Part shown: positions 42,816 through 53,527 of the stretch, one piece after another
Numbering within the stretch: the stretch's first letter is position 1
How the letters are laid out: every line of letters starts with the position of its first letter
Assembly: GCA_036873135.1 (NCBI GenBank)
Contig: JAPTYO010000015.1
Location: 4,796,839 to 4,860,838, forward strand
Origin: Clarkia xantiana subsp. parviflora
Taxonomy: Eukaryota; Streptophyta; Magnoliopsida; Myrtales; Onagraceae
DNA length: 64,000 bases
Direction: 5' to 3'
Program-made: the position numbers and the translations under genes
The notes under the pieces: model-generated
What the model saw: only the letters and a program-made list of their open reading frames with translations
Database searches by the model: none
What the model was told of the DNA's origin: nothing

Positions 42816-43189
42816 TTGGGTTAAGAACACAATAGGGGCCTGAATGTTTGCCCATGTTACCAAAAGGGGTCTGAATTGAAAAAACGTATTATTTAGGGCC
42901 TAAATTTTGAGTTTTGTGTATATGTGAGGTCTCCGTCTATTTTTTCTGTTAAAAGTGACGGAGAGTGGTCACATGTTTGCATGTGACCAAAAATAAATTG
43001 AAAACCCGAAAATGCCCTTTGACCAAAGTGTGTCTCTCATATGTTTAACCTAAAATGACGAAAATACCCTTTAAGCCACCACAGCTCCGGCGACCACCAC
43101 CACCCCGACTCCGGCGACCACCACCGGCCTCCGGCGACCACCACCGGCCTCCGGCGACAACCACCGACCTCCGGCGACGACCGAAAAGC

Positions 43190-43282
43190 TCCGATCGGAG
43201 CTTTTTTTGGCTCCGATCGGAGCTTCGGAGCTCCAATCGGAGCTTCGGAGCTCCAATCGGAGCTTTTTTGGCTCCGATCGGA
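43190..43282. repeat. Cluster of AGCTCCGATCGGAGCT palindromes
   Basis: AGCTCC[G/A]ATCGGAGCTT occurs about four times in 93 bp; two copies are perfectly self-complementary. Preceded by CCTCCGGCGACCACCACCGG repeats. Confidence 0.85.
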
Positions 43283-43296
43283 GGCCGGTGGCGGTC

Positions 43297-43301
43297 GCCG
43301 G
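43297..43301. repeat. RT-F target site duplication, left copy (GCCGG)
   Basis: Matches 63627-63631. Confidence 0.92.
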
Positions 43302-44015
43302 TGATGGGTTCGACTACAGCCGTTAGGCCCTTTAACGGTGAGGAAACGGCAAATAGGCCCGGTGGGCCCTAAACGAAGGCCAAGATGGCCCAGACAAAGG
43401 ATCCCGACGAAGGGAGCCCGAGGATAAGAGGTCCCGACAGAGTCGGACCTGACAAGCGAGCTGAACGCTCCCGACGAGATGCCTCTGAGTAGGCCCCGAT
43501 GACGAATCCCTGAGAACATAGGCCCTGTCACGATGACGAGGGGCCCCGAGCGGTGACACAACGAGATAACTCTGGAGTCCCCGACATTAGTCGGGACTCG
43601 TTATAAGAGGATAAGGCCGAGATATGCGGGGTGTGGCCGAGATACGCGGAACGTGGTTAAGATACACGGAGCGTGGCCGAGATACGCGGGGCGTGGCCGA
43701 GATAAGCGAGATCATGGCCTAGATAGGCGGGATCACACCCGAGATACGCGGGATACGGGCTAACCACCCCCAACGGTTCACCAGGTAACTGAGGCATCTC
43801 TTCGCCTATAAAAGGGCAAGAGGTCACCTCAGATCACTTACGTTGAAATACATTACTTGGGATTATTGCTTGCCAGTCCGGACGAAGTACTCATTTAAGC
43901 ATCGGAGAGGGATTCTGGGTCACCGCCCGGACTATCCCCTCTTGCAGGATTGCGTGGAGCGAAGGAGCTAGGATCGCCGTCAAAGACCGTACCGGAGTTC
44001 CACCGTGATCCAACA
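43302..44015 (+). repeat. RT-F 5' LTR (714 bp)
   Basis: TGATGGG to CCAACA. 20-bp U3 repeats at about 43618-43760, TATAAAAG at 43807-43814, conserved GCATCGGAGAGGG block at about 43900. Confidence 0.95.
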
Positions 44016-44016
44016 T

Positions 44017-44034
44017 TGGCGCCGTCTGTGGGAA
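44017..44034 (+). promoter_or_regulatory. RT-F primer binding site
   Basis: TGGCGCCGTCTGTGGGAA, one base after the LTR. Confidence 0.88.
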
Positions 44035-44051
44035 TCAAACAAAAAGCTGAT

Positions 44052-44210
44052 ATGCCTTCCACTCGTTCAATGGCGGCTGGCAAGCAAAGAAGGCAAGGAC
44101 AATCCGGTGGTTCCCGTCACCCCGTTGCGACAACTTTGAATTCACTACCAGAACAGGACGAAAACCAGAACCATCCCGCTGCTGAGCTCTCCCAGACAGG
44201 GGGGGCATAA
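44052..44210 (+). pseudogene. RT-F Gag first segment
   Basis: MPSTRSMAAGKQRR to LSQTGG, then out of frame: the G run at about 44200-44207 has seven G where RT-C has six. Confidence 0.82.
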
Positions 44211-46701
44211 TGAAGGTCCCAAAGAGATTGCTGCTCAGCACCAGGACAATAGGGAGCAGGAGGCTCCCCCAGCTACGGACCTGACGAGGGCTGTGGCAGA
44301 AGCCATGCCTATGTTTTTGGCAGCCGTGGAGGCTCTCTTGGATCGGAGAGAGGCTGCGAGGAGGCAGGAGGAGATGCCCCCGTTAGAAGAAGCGCCCCCA
44401 CCAGCAGAGGTTCGGAACGTACGGGAGGCTCCGCCCCGAGGCCAGGACAGGAGTAGGGTAACCACCCAGCCAGAGAGATTTGTGGTTGATGGACCAGGAC
44501 CAGTACAGCACAGGACCATTCCCCTGAATGGTCCCATCACCCCCGATCAGGTGGTAAAGATCGTGAACATCTGCATGGGAGAGCAGAAGCCGCTGGTGTC
44601 GGAGCTGAGGGATCGATCTACTCATCCCTTCGTTCCTCGACTCATAGAAACCCTAGCCCCGCCAGGGCTGGGTATCCCCACGATAAAGGAATACGATGGG
44701 GAAGGAGATCCGGTTCGTCATGTCCAGAAGCACCTCATGGCGTGTCTTGGAAGAGCCCCGAATGAAGACATAGTGTGTACGCTGTTCCCGAACACACTTG
44801 GGGAAAGAGCCCTGACCTGGTTCTTTAGTCTGCCCCCAGGCTGCATCACTTGCTGGGCAGATATGCACGACCGGTTCATTCAACAGTACCAGGGCCGTAG
44901 ACGTCTGCTGAAGAGTGTGAGATCCCTGACCCAGGTGGTTCAGAGGCCCGACGAATCACTGGCACACTATTACCAGCGGTACACTGCCAGTGTGGCGGAG
45001 ATTGATGAGGAGATCTCGGAGGGTGAAACCATCCGCACATTCATTCGGAACCTAACGGCCCCCTACGGTTCCGACCTAATGCACAGCGTGGCTGAGAAAG
45101 CCGTGTGGAATATGGAGGCACTACAGAAGAGGGTAAAACGGCAAATCGATGTCCAGGAGTCGAAGATAGCCGCTGGAGAACTGGAGCCCCCGAAGTCGAA
45201 TAAAGGGAAACAGTCGGTTAAACCTTTCGACGATAGTAAGTCAAAGGGTAAACCCGAGGGCAGTCGGGATCGAGGACGCTCTGATCGGAGGGATGATAGG
45301 CGTTCTTTAAGGAAGGACAAGCGGGAGGATCTCGACATTCCTCTCAACTACTCCATGGCGGAGGTACTAACGGTCATGGAACGACAAGGTATCTCCAGGT
45401 ACCCCCCAAAGAAGGATGGAGAATTCTTAGGGTCCCGCACGGATCGCTACTGCCGATTTCACCGCGCAAATGGTCACGATACCAACTATTGTCGGGAGCT
45501 GAAGAAGGAGATCGAGAAACTGATCCAGAAGGGAAAGCTCAAGGAGTTCTACGGGGATAAGCGGTGTCGATCCCGCTCTCGGTCCCGATCGCGGTCCCGT
45601 TCCCGATCCCGCGATCGGTCCCCAAAGAAGAAGAGAACCTACCCAGAGTCATCCGGTGCTCGTAAGGAGAGACGGGGCACTATCAATGTGATTCACGGAG
45701 GGTTTGCTGCTGGAGGTGATACTTCATCCTCTCGAGAGGTTTACGCCTCTAGAATTCATACGGCGGTGGTGCTGGGTATGAGGTCCCGATCCTGGACCCT
45801 GAAGGAAGAAATGGTGATCTCCTTTTCGTCGGAGGATCTCATAGGCGTGGAAACTCCGCACGATGACGCCTTGGTGGTAACCTTGGATGTAGACGGGTAC
45901 GAGATGAAGCGAATTCTGATCGACGGTGGAAGCTCCTCCGATATTCTATTTATGGACGCGCTGGAGGCTATGGGAAAAACGAAGAAAGATCTGAAGGAGG
46001 CAAACTTCCCGATGGTCGGGTTCTCTGGTTCAACCTCCTACCCGCTAGGAGTAATCACCTTACCAGTGGAGTTTGGTAGTGGGTGGAAATCAGAAAGGAG
46101 GAACGTGGAGTTCGTGGTAGTTGATTCCGCGGGGACTTACAACGCGATTATCGGGAGAACCACCATCAACCTCCTGATGGCAGTTGCCTCGACAGTGCAC
46201 CAGAAGATGAAGTTCCCAACCGACCACGGAGTCGGAGAAGTCAAGGGTGACCAGGTAGCTTCTCGAAAATGCTATGTTAACGCCACCCGGAGGAGGAGGC
46301 GAGAGGCCATGACTGTCCTCCAGACAGATACAGATCCCAGAGAGGAGTTTGGGCGTCCCGCCCCCATAGAAGATCTAAAAGAAATTGAGATCGACGGACC
46401 TCAGAGGAAGGTGAAAATCGGGTCTGCTCTGACTGAGGAGACGGCCCAAAAATTAATTGAGTTGCTGAAGGAGTTCAAGGAGCTGTTTGTCTGGTCCCCG
46501 AGCGATATGCCAGGAATCAGCCCCGATGTGATCGTACACGAGCTGAAGATAGATCCCGCGATCAAACCTATCACGCAGAAAAGGCGTCCGATGGGCACGG
46601 ACAAGAAGATCGCGATCCAGCAGGAGGTGGCAGGTTGCTCGATGCTGGGTTTATTAAAGAACTCCGATTCCAGACTTGGGTCGCTAATCCAGTGCTGGTG
46701 A
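44211..46701 (+). pseudogene. RT-F Gag core, protease and start of RT
   Basis: Long open frame from about 44211. AMPMFLAAVEALLDRR, FVVDGPGPVQHRT, Gag core with ERALTWFFSLPPG, CHHC knuckle YCRFHRANGHDTNYC, a strong RS repeat (RSRSRSRSRSRSRSRDR), INVIHGGFAAGG, and retropepsin LIDGGSSSDILF. It enters RT and is lost by a 1-bp deletion near 46628. It shows what RT-C is missing. Confidence 0.9.
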
Positions 46702-47114
46702 AGAAGACTAATGGGAAATGGCGGATGTGTGTGGATTTCCGCGACCTGAATAAGGCTTGCCCGAAGGACTGTTACCCACTCCCGAGAATCGACCAGTTGG
46801 TGGATGCCACATCGGGACATGAGCTGTTGAGCTTCATGGATGCATATTCGGGCTATAACCAGATCAAGATGGCTAAGGAAGATGCTCCTCACACAGCATT
46901 CTATGCAGACAGTGACATCTATCACTACGATGTCATGCCTTTCGGGTTGATCAATGCGGGGGCAACCTACCAGCGGATGGTGAACAAACTGTTCGGAGAT
47001 ATGCTTGGGGAGACCATGGAGGCTTACGTGGATGACATGCTGGTGAAATCCCGACAAGCTGAGGATCATGTGCACAACCTAGCCATGGCGTTCGAGCGGA
47101 TGAGGCTTCATTAG
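46635..47114 (+). pseudogene. RT-F reverse transcriptase
   Basis: ELRFQTWVANPVLVKKTNG, RMCVDFRDLN, MPFGLINAGATYQ, AYVDDMLVKSRQAEDH. Ends at TAG 47112 after FERMRLH; RT-B has CAG there. Confidence 0.9.
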
Positions 47115-48368
47115 GTTCGCTTAAACCCGACGAAATGCGCCTTCGGAGTCCACTCAGGGAAATTTTTGGGCTTTATGGTGAGCCAGAGAGGAATTGAGGT
47201 GAATCCCGAGAAGCTGAGGGCGATTGAGGAGATGCAGTCCCCGATAAACCATCGGGAGGTGCAAGTACTGAACGGTCGACTAGCTGCAATGAATCGCTTC
47301 CTGTCCAAAGCTAGCGACCGATCGATGTCATTTTTCGAAGTCCTGAGGGCCAACAAGAAGTTTGAGTGGACCGCCAAGTGTGAAGAAGCGTTCCAAGCAC
47401 TCAAGAAACACCTTCGCAGCCTCCCGCCGTTAGCGAAACCGGTTCTAGGCGAGCCGCTCTATCTGTACTTGGCTGTTTCTGAATTTGCCATTAGCTCTGT
47501 GTTAGTAAAGGTTGCCGAGGGTAATCAAGTCCCCGTCTATTATGTAAGCAAGGTGTTTGCCAAGTCTGAATTAAATTATTCTGCCGTTGAGAAGTATCTC
47601 TTTGCGTTGATTATTACTGCTCGGAAGCTAAGGCCTTATTTCCACGCACACGAGATTACTGTGTTGACGAACCAGCCTTTGAAGCATTTTTTGAACCGAC
47701 CGGATGCGTCGGGGAGATTAGTAAAATGGGCAGTAGAGCTTAGTGAGTTTCGCATACATTTTGCTCCGAGAACGGCTATTAAGGGCCAGGCGTTAGCGGA
47801 TTTCATATCGGAATCTACAAACCCCGATCTGGAAGAAGCGGGCCCTGTAGAGGGGGCAGCCATAGAGGTCCCGACAGAAGAGCAACCAGAGAGGGCAGAG
47901 CAATCAGAACAGCCAAACGAGGGAAATACCTGGGAGATGTACACGGATGGCTCCTCGAGTTCAGACGGATCAGGAGCAGGCTTTTTGTTAATACCACCAG
48001 GTGGAGGTGAGCCGCTCCGATATGCCCTGGCTTTAACATTCAAGGCTACAAACAATGAAGCGGAGTATGAGGCTCTTATCACGGGCCTGAAAATTGCTAA
48101 AGGCACTGGAGTCGATCACTTGAGAGTGAAGTGTGACGCAGCTTTAATCGTGAACCAGGTTCAAGGGCGATATGAAGCGAGGAGTCCGATAATGAAGAAA
48201 TACCTGCGCGAGGTACAAGCCCTGAAGGAGAGCTTTAAAAGCTTCGATATCGAGGCAATCCCGAGGGAGGAAAACGTAGAGGCAGACGCCCTGAGAAAAT
48301 TTGCCCTGGGGGCACCCTTGGAAGAAAATCGGAAGGTGCACTTCTTGGAGAAGTCTTGGAGAAGGTGA
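47115..48368 (+). pseudogene. RT-F RT C-terminus, RNase H and archaeal-type RNase H
   Basis: LGFMVSQRGIEVNPEKL, YYVSKVFAKSELNY, HFAPRTAIKGQALADFI, MYTDGSSSSDGSGAGF (catalytic Asp kept) and NNEAEYEALITGL. A short duplication of CTTGGAGAAG near 48345 shifts the frame. Confidence 0.88.
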
Positions 48369-48847
48369 CCTTATCGACCATCGACCCGACACAGGTGTGT
48401 ACCATTGAGGCAAAACCGGAGGAGGAGCCCACTTGGATGACCCCGATAGTCGCATACCTGACTACGGGGGCAGTCCCCGATGATAAGGTAGTAGCTGACA
48501 GGATACGTCGGATCGCGGCTAATTACGTGATGCTAGACAATCAGCTATACAAGAAGGGCTGGTTCTCCACTCCGTACATGAAGTGTGTGGCAGAACCCGA
48601 CACCGATCGAATCCTGAAGGAGGTGCATGAAGGGGTCGCGGCTTGTCATGAAGGGGCCCGATCCATTATGAGGAAAGTGCTGAACTTGGGCTATTATTGG
48701 CCTACGATGAGCAAGGAAGCGACGGCGTTGGTCCGATCCTGTGACGCGTGCCAGAGGTACGCCCCGAGTATCGTGGCTCCGGCCGCTAATCTGACATCCA
48801 TCAAGAGCGCGTGGCCTTTCGCGCAATGGGGCATCGACTTGGTGTGA
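48356..48847 (+). pseudogene. RT-F linker and integrase zinc region
   Basis: EEEPTWMTPIVAYLTTG, HEGVAACHEGARS, NLGYYWPTMSKEA, CDACQRYAP, WGIDLV, then TGA at 48845 where RT-C has GGA. Confidence 0.87.
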
Positions 48848-49655
48848 CCTCTTCCACAAGCACAAGGTCAATGTAAGTATTTACTTGTAGCAAACGATTA
48901 TTTTTCGAAATGGATAGAGGCAAAGGCGTTGGCCAGAACGACGGGGAACCAGATCGTCAAGTTCCTCCAGACCCATATTGTGTCCTAAGGTGGTGATCAG
49001 CGACAATGGTCCACCGTTTAACGGCTCTCAGGTGAGGAAGTATCTGGAGGAGTTAAACATCGAGCATCGGACAGCTTCCGTACGCCATGCTCAGACTAAC
49101 GGTCAGGTGGAATCAGCCAACAAAATCGTGATGGATGGCCTGAAGAAAAGGGTCTATGCCTTGAAGGGCAAGTGGCTGAACGAACTAGAAAACATGCTTT
49201 GGGCTGTTAGAACGACACCCAAACGATCAACGGGGGAGACTCCGTTTGGCCTCGTTTATGGCACGGAGGCCGTCGCCCTCGTGGAGGTAGCTGTGGCGTC
49301 CCATCGGATGAGATATTACGAGCCTCTGACGAATGATGAAATGAGACGTCTGGACTTGGACTTACTCGAAGAGAAGAGGCGGGAAGCCGATGAAGTCCAA
49401 CCTCGAATGCGTTTGGCGACAGCCAGGAACTACAATCGGCGAGTAAAGTCCCGACAGTTCTTCGTCGGGGAGCTGGTTTGGCGTCGCAACGAGTTTACCC
49501 TTTTGGATTGAATCAACAATATGTCACCAAAATGGGAAGGACCTTATAAGGTCGTGGGGATGCCAGCTCCAAATGCGTACAAGTTGGAAGACCTCGATGG
49601 CAGAACGTTAAAGCATTCTTTTAGTGGCGAACACTTGAAGAAACACCATGCTTGA
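48848..49655 (+). pseudogene. RT-F integrase core and C-terminus
   Basis: A deletion of about 14 bp near 48987 removes the RYGIP segment. The frame resumes KVVISDNGPPFNG, NGQVESANK, STGETPFGLVYG, and stops at TGA 49509 (RT-C has CGA). The GPY/F-like end KWEGPYKVVGM is recognisable up to 49655. Confidence 0.87.
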
Positions 49656-50230
49656 TGAAAGTCACCTTAAGTGGTGCCCGATGAAAGTCGCCTTAAGTGG
49701 TGCCCGATAAAGTCGCCTTAAGTGGTGCCCGATGTAAAATCGCCTTAAGTGGTGTATGTTGTTTATCGTTTAATTCGATGTAAGCAAATTTTATGCCATC
49801 AATAAATAAAGAGGTTGCTTCCAATCAGAGTTATTCTTAGATTTATGCTAAGTGTCAAAGTCGCCTTGAGTGGTGCACGAGAAAAGTCGCCTTGAGTGGT
49901 GCACGATGTAAAGTCGCCTTAAGTGGTGCACGAGATTAAGTCGCCTTAAGTGGTGCACGATGAAAAGTCGCCTTAAGTGGTGCACGGTTCTTAGATTTAT
50001 TCTAAGTATTGAAAAGTCGTCTTAAGTGATGCACGAGGTTAAGTCGTCTTGAGTGATGCATGTTTCTTAGATTTATTCTAAGTATTGAAAAGTCGTCTTA
50101 AGTGATGCACGGTGATAAGTCGCCTTAACTGGTGCAAATTAGTAAATCGTCTTGAGTGATGTACGAGAATGTCTTAAGTGTCGAAGTATCGACCTAAGCA
50201 GGTATAGTAAAGCCACTTGGAGAAGTGCAT
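49656..50230 (+). repeat. RT-F minisatellite (25-30-bp unit)
   Basis: About a dozen degenerate copies of AAGTCGCCTTAAGTGGTGCA and a derived AAGTCGTCTTAAGTGATGCA, with the CTTAGATTTATTCTAAG spacer two or three times. Same family as RT-C, but shorter. Confidence 0.9.
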
Positions 50231-50329
50231 CGAATAAATCGGAACTAAGAAAGTCTGAAAATTGATAAGGGCTCAAAGGCCCGACGATTACAAAAGCGAA
50301 GAAAATACAAGGACTCTAAAGATAAGCAG

Positions 50330-51487
50330 TTAGGCTTGGTCCTTGTCAGCGACATCGGCGGGAGCTGGGTCTACGAAGTCGGTGGCAGAAGGCTCCACGG
50401 GAGGATCGACTATCGGGGCATCTGCTGCGTCTTCGGCAACTGCGGGAGTACTCCCCCCATCACTCTCCTCAGAAAGAGCAAAGTATTTCTTCGCGAAGGG
50501 AGCGAGAGAAGGAGACTTGTCGAAGTTGATGGCGTCGCCATACTCCAGATGGAGCTCCTAAACCGCATTGAAGAGAGTGTTCTCCACCTCCGCGCCGAAG
50601 AACTTCATAGCATCAGCCTGGAAGTCCTCAGACCTCCGATAATCCTCCCGGCCCTTGGCCTCCGCCTCGACCAGCTGCGCAGGAATCCCCGCGACTTGTT
50701 CCTCCAGAGCCTTCTTCTCGAGGACCAGCTTGTCCTCAGCAGCCTGCCACTCCTGTCGCTCCCGCCTCAGGAGCCCCTCGAAATCCCCGACCTGCTTTTG
50801 GAGGTCCTGAACCTTTTGGTCCAGGATGGCCTGCTCCTTGGCAAGTTTCCCCCGCGAAGACTTGGAGGCGATGATCCTCCTTAAGCTTATCGAGGGCCGC
50901 CCGGTCCCGCTCCCGGGACTCATCATAGGCGATGAGGTACCCAAAAAGACGGTTGAAGTCCCCGAGCTCCTACAATAAGAGAAAGAAAAGTGTTGATGGA
51001 CAAACAACCAGATTTACCAACAAAGAGGGAGGAGCAAAGTTTTACCTCTATCCGACGCCGGGACATCTCTCGGACATCCCGATGCATAGTCGTCCGATTC
51101 AGGGAAATCGGGTACCCCATGGTGGGCAGGGTCGAGCCTGCCAGCAGATGCAGAGCCAGGTCCTCATGCTGGTCCCCTTGTCGAAGTTGGACCCCTTGCA
51201 GTGTTTGGATTGGATTCCAGGGAGCATCCACTTGCGCGGGGTCGAAGGCCCTGTAGAAACTCCCATCGAAAGGGACAGGAGGAGGGCTAGCACGAGTCGT
51301 GGAGGGGCACGCCTCCGGCTCGACCCGGGCGGGGGAAGGGGTGAAGTTGTGGATGGGCGACGGCTGTCGCTGCTGCGGAGAAGATGAAGGGGGCAGCCCC
51401 TGAGAGGTTGGTTTCAAGGGGGACTGCCCCGTCCTCCGACGATGGCGAAGGGAGCCACCCTCATCAGTTTCCTCGGAGGAGTCCAAG
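50330..51487 (-). pseudogene. RT-F antisense gene, C-terminal part
   Basis: Minus strand from the RT-E insertion to TAA at 50330: a linker with DEGGSLRHRRRTGQSPLK, FDPAQVDAPWNPIQTLQG, then an intron and a coiled coil (LEEQVAGIPAQLVEAEAKG) and a C-terminus ending KDQA. An in-frame TAG at 50558 precedes ELHLEYGDAINFDKS. Continues at 60932 across RT-E. Confidence 0.72.
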
Positions 51488-51492
51488 GTTTC
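51488..51492. repeat. RT-E target site duplication, left copy (GTTTC)
   Basis: Matches 60927-60931. Confidence 0.93.
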
Positions 51493-52411
51493 TGATGGAT
51501 ATACGCCCAATTTGAACCCGTTGACTTCCAAACCGTTATATTTTTATCGTCCCATTAACGTTTGTAAATCGAAACTTCAACCCGAACACTTCACGAGAAC
51601 ATCAACGGCTCGAACGGGGCCGAAGCGCCCGTCCGGCCAAGGTAAACTCACCTAGGTGAGGTTGGGTGGCCACACCCGACCTCCCCTAGGAGAGATCGGG
51701 TCAGCCAACCCGATCTCTCCTAGGGGAGATCGGGTGGATCAACCCGATCTCTCCTAGGAGAGATCGGGTTGGCCAACCCGATCTCTCCTAGGAGAGATCG
51801 GGTCAGCCAACCCGATCTCTCCTAGGAGAGATCGGGTCGGCCAACCCGATCTCTCCTAGGAGGGATGGGGTTGGCCAACCCCATCCCCCCTAGGAGGGGT
51901 TGGGTGCCCTCACCCAACCCCTACCCTTGGGGGTCGGATTTCTCCCCCCCCAAGGGCCCCTGCGCCATTTTCGGACACCCACATCCCGGTTCACGTCGCC
52001 TACCTTCTCCGTATCCTAAGGTCTTAATTGTGCGCTTAAAGGTTAATTAATTGTATTTAAAGGTTAACGATGTCATTAAGCCACCTTAATGACACCGTTG
52101 CCTATAAATACCCCACCTTCACAACTCATTTGATCATCTTGGCAATTTAGATTATTTTGCTCTGACATCTCTCTAGCTTTATCTCTCTAAAAACGATACT
52201 GACTTAGGCATCGGAGAGGGTTCATCAGGCACCACCCCCCCCCCTCTGTGCCTGGTACTGCCCCTTCTGCAGGGCGAAAGGAGAAGAGAAGCTAAGGAAG
52301 GAAGGACGAAAGCTAAGACAGTACAACCTAAGAGAACCGGATCATCCACATCTCCAGTGAGGAACGAGATTTGAGCCGACCACCCGTTGACCCAGATCCC
52401 GGAACCTAACA
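51493..52411 (+). repeat. RT-E 5' LTR (919 bp)
   Basis: TGATGGATATACG to CCTAACA. The hairpin array at about 51650-51900 has two more units than the 3' LTR. The C run at 52235-52244 is 10 long against 14 in the 3' LTR. Confidence 0.96.
52103..52110 (+). promoter_or_regulatory. RT-E LTR TATA box
   Basis: TATAAATA, followed by CCCCACCTTCAC. Both RT-D LTRs carry CATAAATA at this position. Confidence 0.72.
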
Positions 52412-52413
52412 CT

Positions 52414-52433
52414 TGGCGCCGTCTGTGGGCTTC
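52414..52433 (+). promoter_or_regulatory. RT-E primer binding site
   Basis: TGGCGCCGTCTGTGGGCTTC, two bases after the LTR. Confidence 0.87.
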
Positions 52434-52462
52434 GGACAGAAAGCCTAATTATCACCAGCTAG

Positions 52463-53527
52463 ATGGCAGGCGTATATGTCATTCATGGGGGTTATGGAGC
52501 TGGAGGAGAGTCAGCAAATGCCAGAGAAGCATATATGGCAGAGCTGGGGGCTCCTAAGCCAAAAGAAGAACAAACAGAAGGAAAGAGAGAAGACATAATA
52601 GAATTCTCAAGAAGAGACATGGAGCATGTGTTACCAGACAACAAGGATGCCCTGGTCATAACAATGAAGATCACCGATATGGACATTGGGAGAATCCTAA
52701 TAGACAGTGGAAGCTCACCCAACATCATTAGCAATAAGGTCCTCAACATACTAGGAGTAAGGCCAAGTAGCATAAAACAGGTTCACTCCCCCTTGATAGG
52801 ATTTTCAGGAGAGCCAACATACCCACTGGGGGCAGTCACACTACCTGTGACACTGGGTACAGGCCAGAGGCAGCTAAAGATTGATGTCCCATTCTTCATC
52901 ACAGAAGAAATGGAGGAGTACAATGGGATCCTAGGTAACACTACAATCAACAAGTGGGGTATGATACCATCAACACTACATCAGAAAATGAAATTCCCCA
53001 CAGGCCAAGGAATAGGGGAAGTAAAAGGCAACCAGAAGGTAGCAAGGAAATGTGCAAGGATTGCACTAGGCAAGAGGAAGAAAACAAGAGAAGTCCTACT
53101 AGTAGATGAGGACCCAAGAGAAGATCATGGAAGACCAGCCCCCATGGAGGAACTAAAAGAGATACTCATAGAAGAACCCGATAGGAAGGCTAAAATCGGG
53201 ACTGCCTTATCTCAGGAAGAGGAAAACCACTTAGTAGCTTTACTAAGGGAATACAAGGATCTGTTCGCCTGGTCACCAAGTGATATGCCAGGAATATCAG
53301 AAGAAGTGATCTCACACAGGCTCAATATAGACGCGGCAACGCGACCAACAACACAGAAGGTGAGACCAATGGGAGGAAGCAAAAAGATAGCTATCCAAGA
53401 AGAAGTAGAAAAGCTACTAAAGGCAAAGTTCATCAAGGAAATCAGATTCCAGACATGGGTGGCAAACCCAGTACTGGTGAAGAAGCCGGGGGAAGCTGGA
53501 GAATGTGTATTGACTATCGTGACCTAA
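52463..53527 (+). pseudogene. pol: RT-E protease and start of RT
   Basis: ATG at 52463 starts MAGVYVIHGGYGAGGESAN, exactly the Gag-PR junction motif of the other elements, so Gag is absent rather than decayed. Retropepsin active site RILIDSGSSPNII (DSG, unlike DGG in the others). Then SPSDMPGISEEVISHRLNID and the start of RT to NPVLVKKPG. A one-base length change in a G run near 53498 shifts the frame; the rest is at 53455-56388. That is the only coding lesion found. Confidence 0.9.

Larger units (their letters stand above)
42816..43301 (+). mobile_element. Long-TIR DNA transposon (foldback/MULE-like), left arm
   Basis: TTGGGTTAAGAA onward is matched in inverted orientation by 63918 downwards for about 107 bp at roughly 94%, with weaker similarity further in. 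Without RT-F the element is about 0.78 kb and has no transposase. A perfect 10-bp hairpin lies at 42966-42989 and a GC-rich palindromic centre at 43080-43300. No outer target duplication is evident. Confidence 0.75.
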
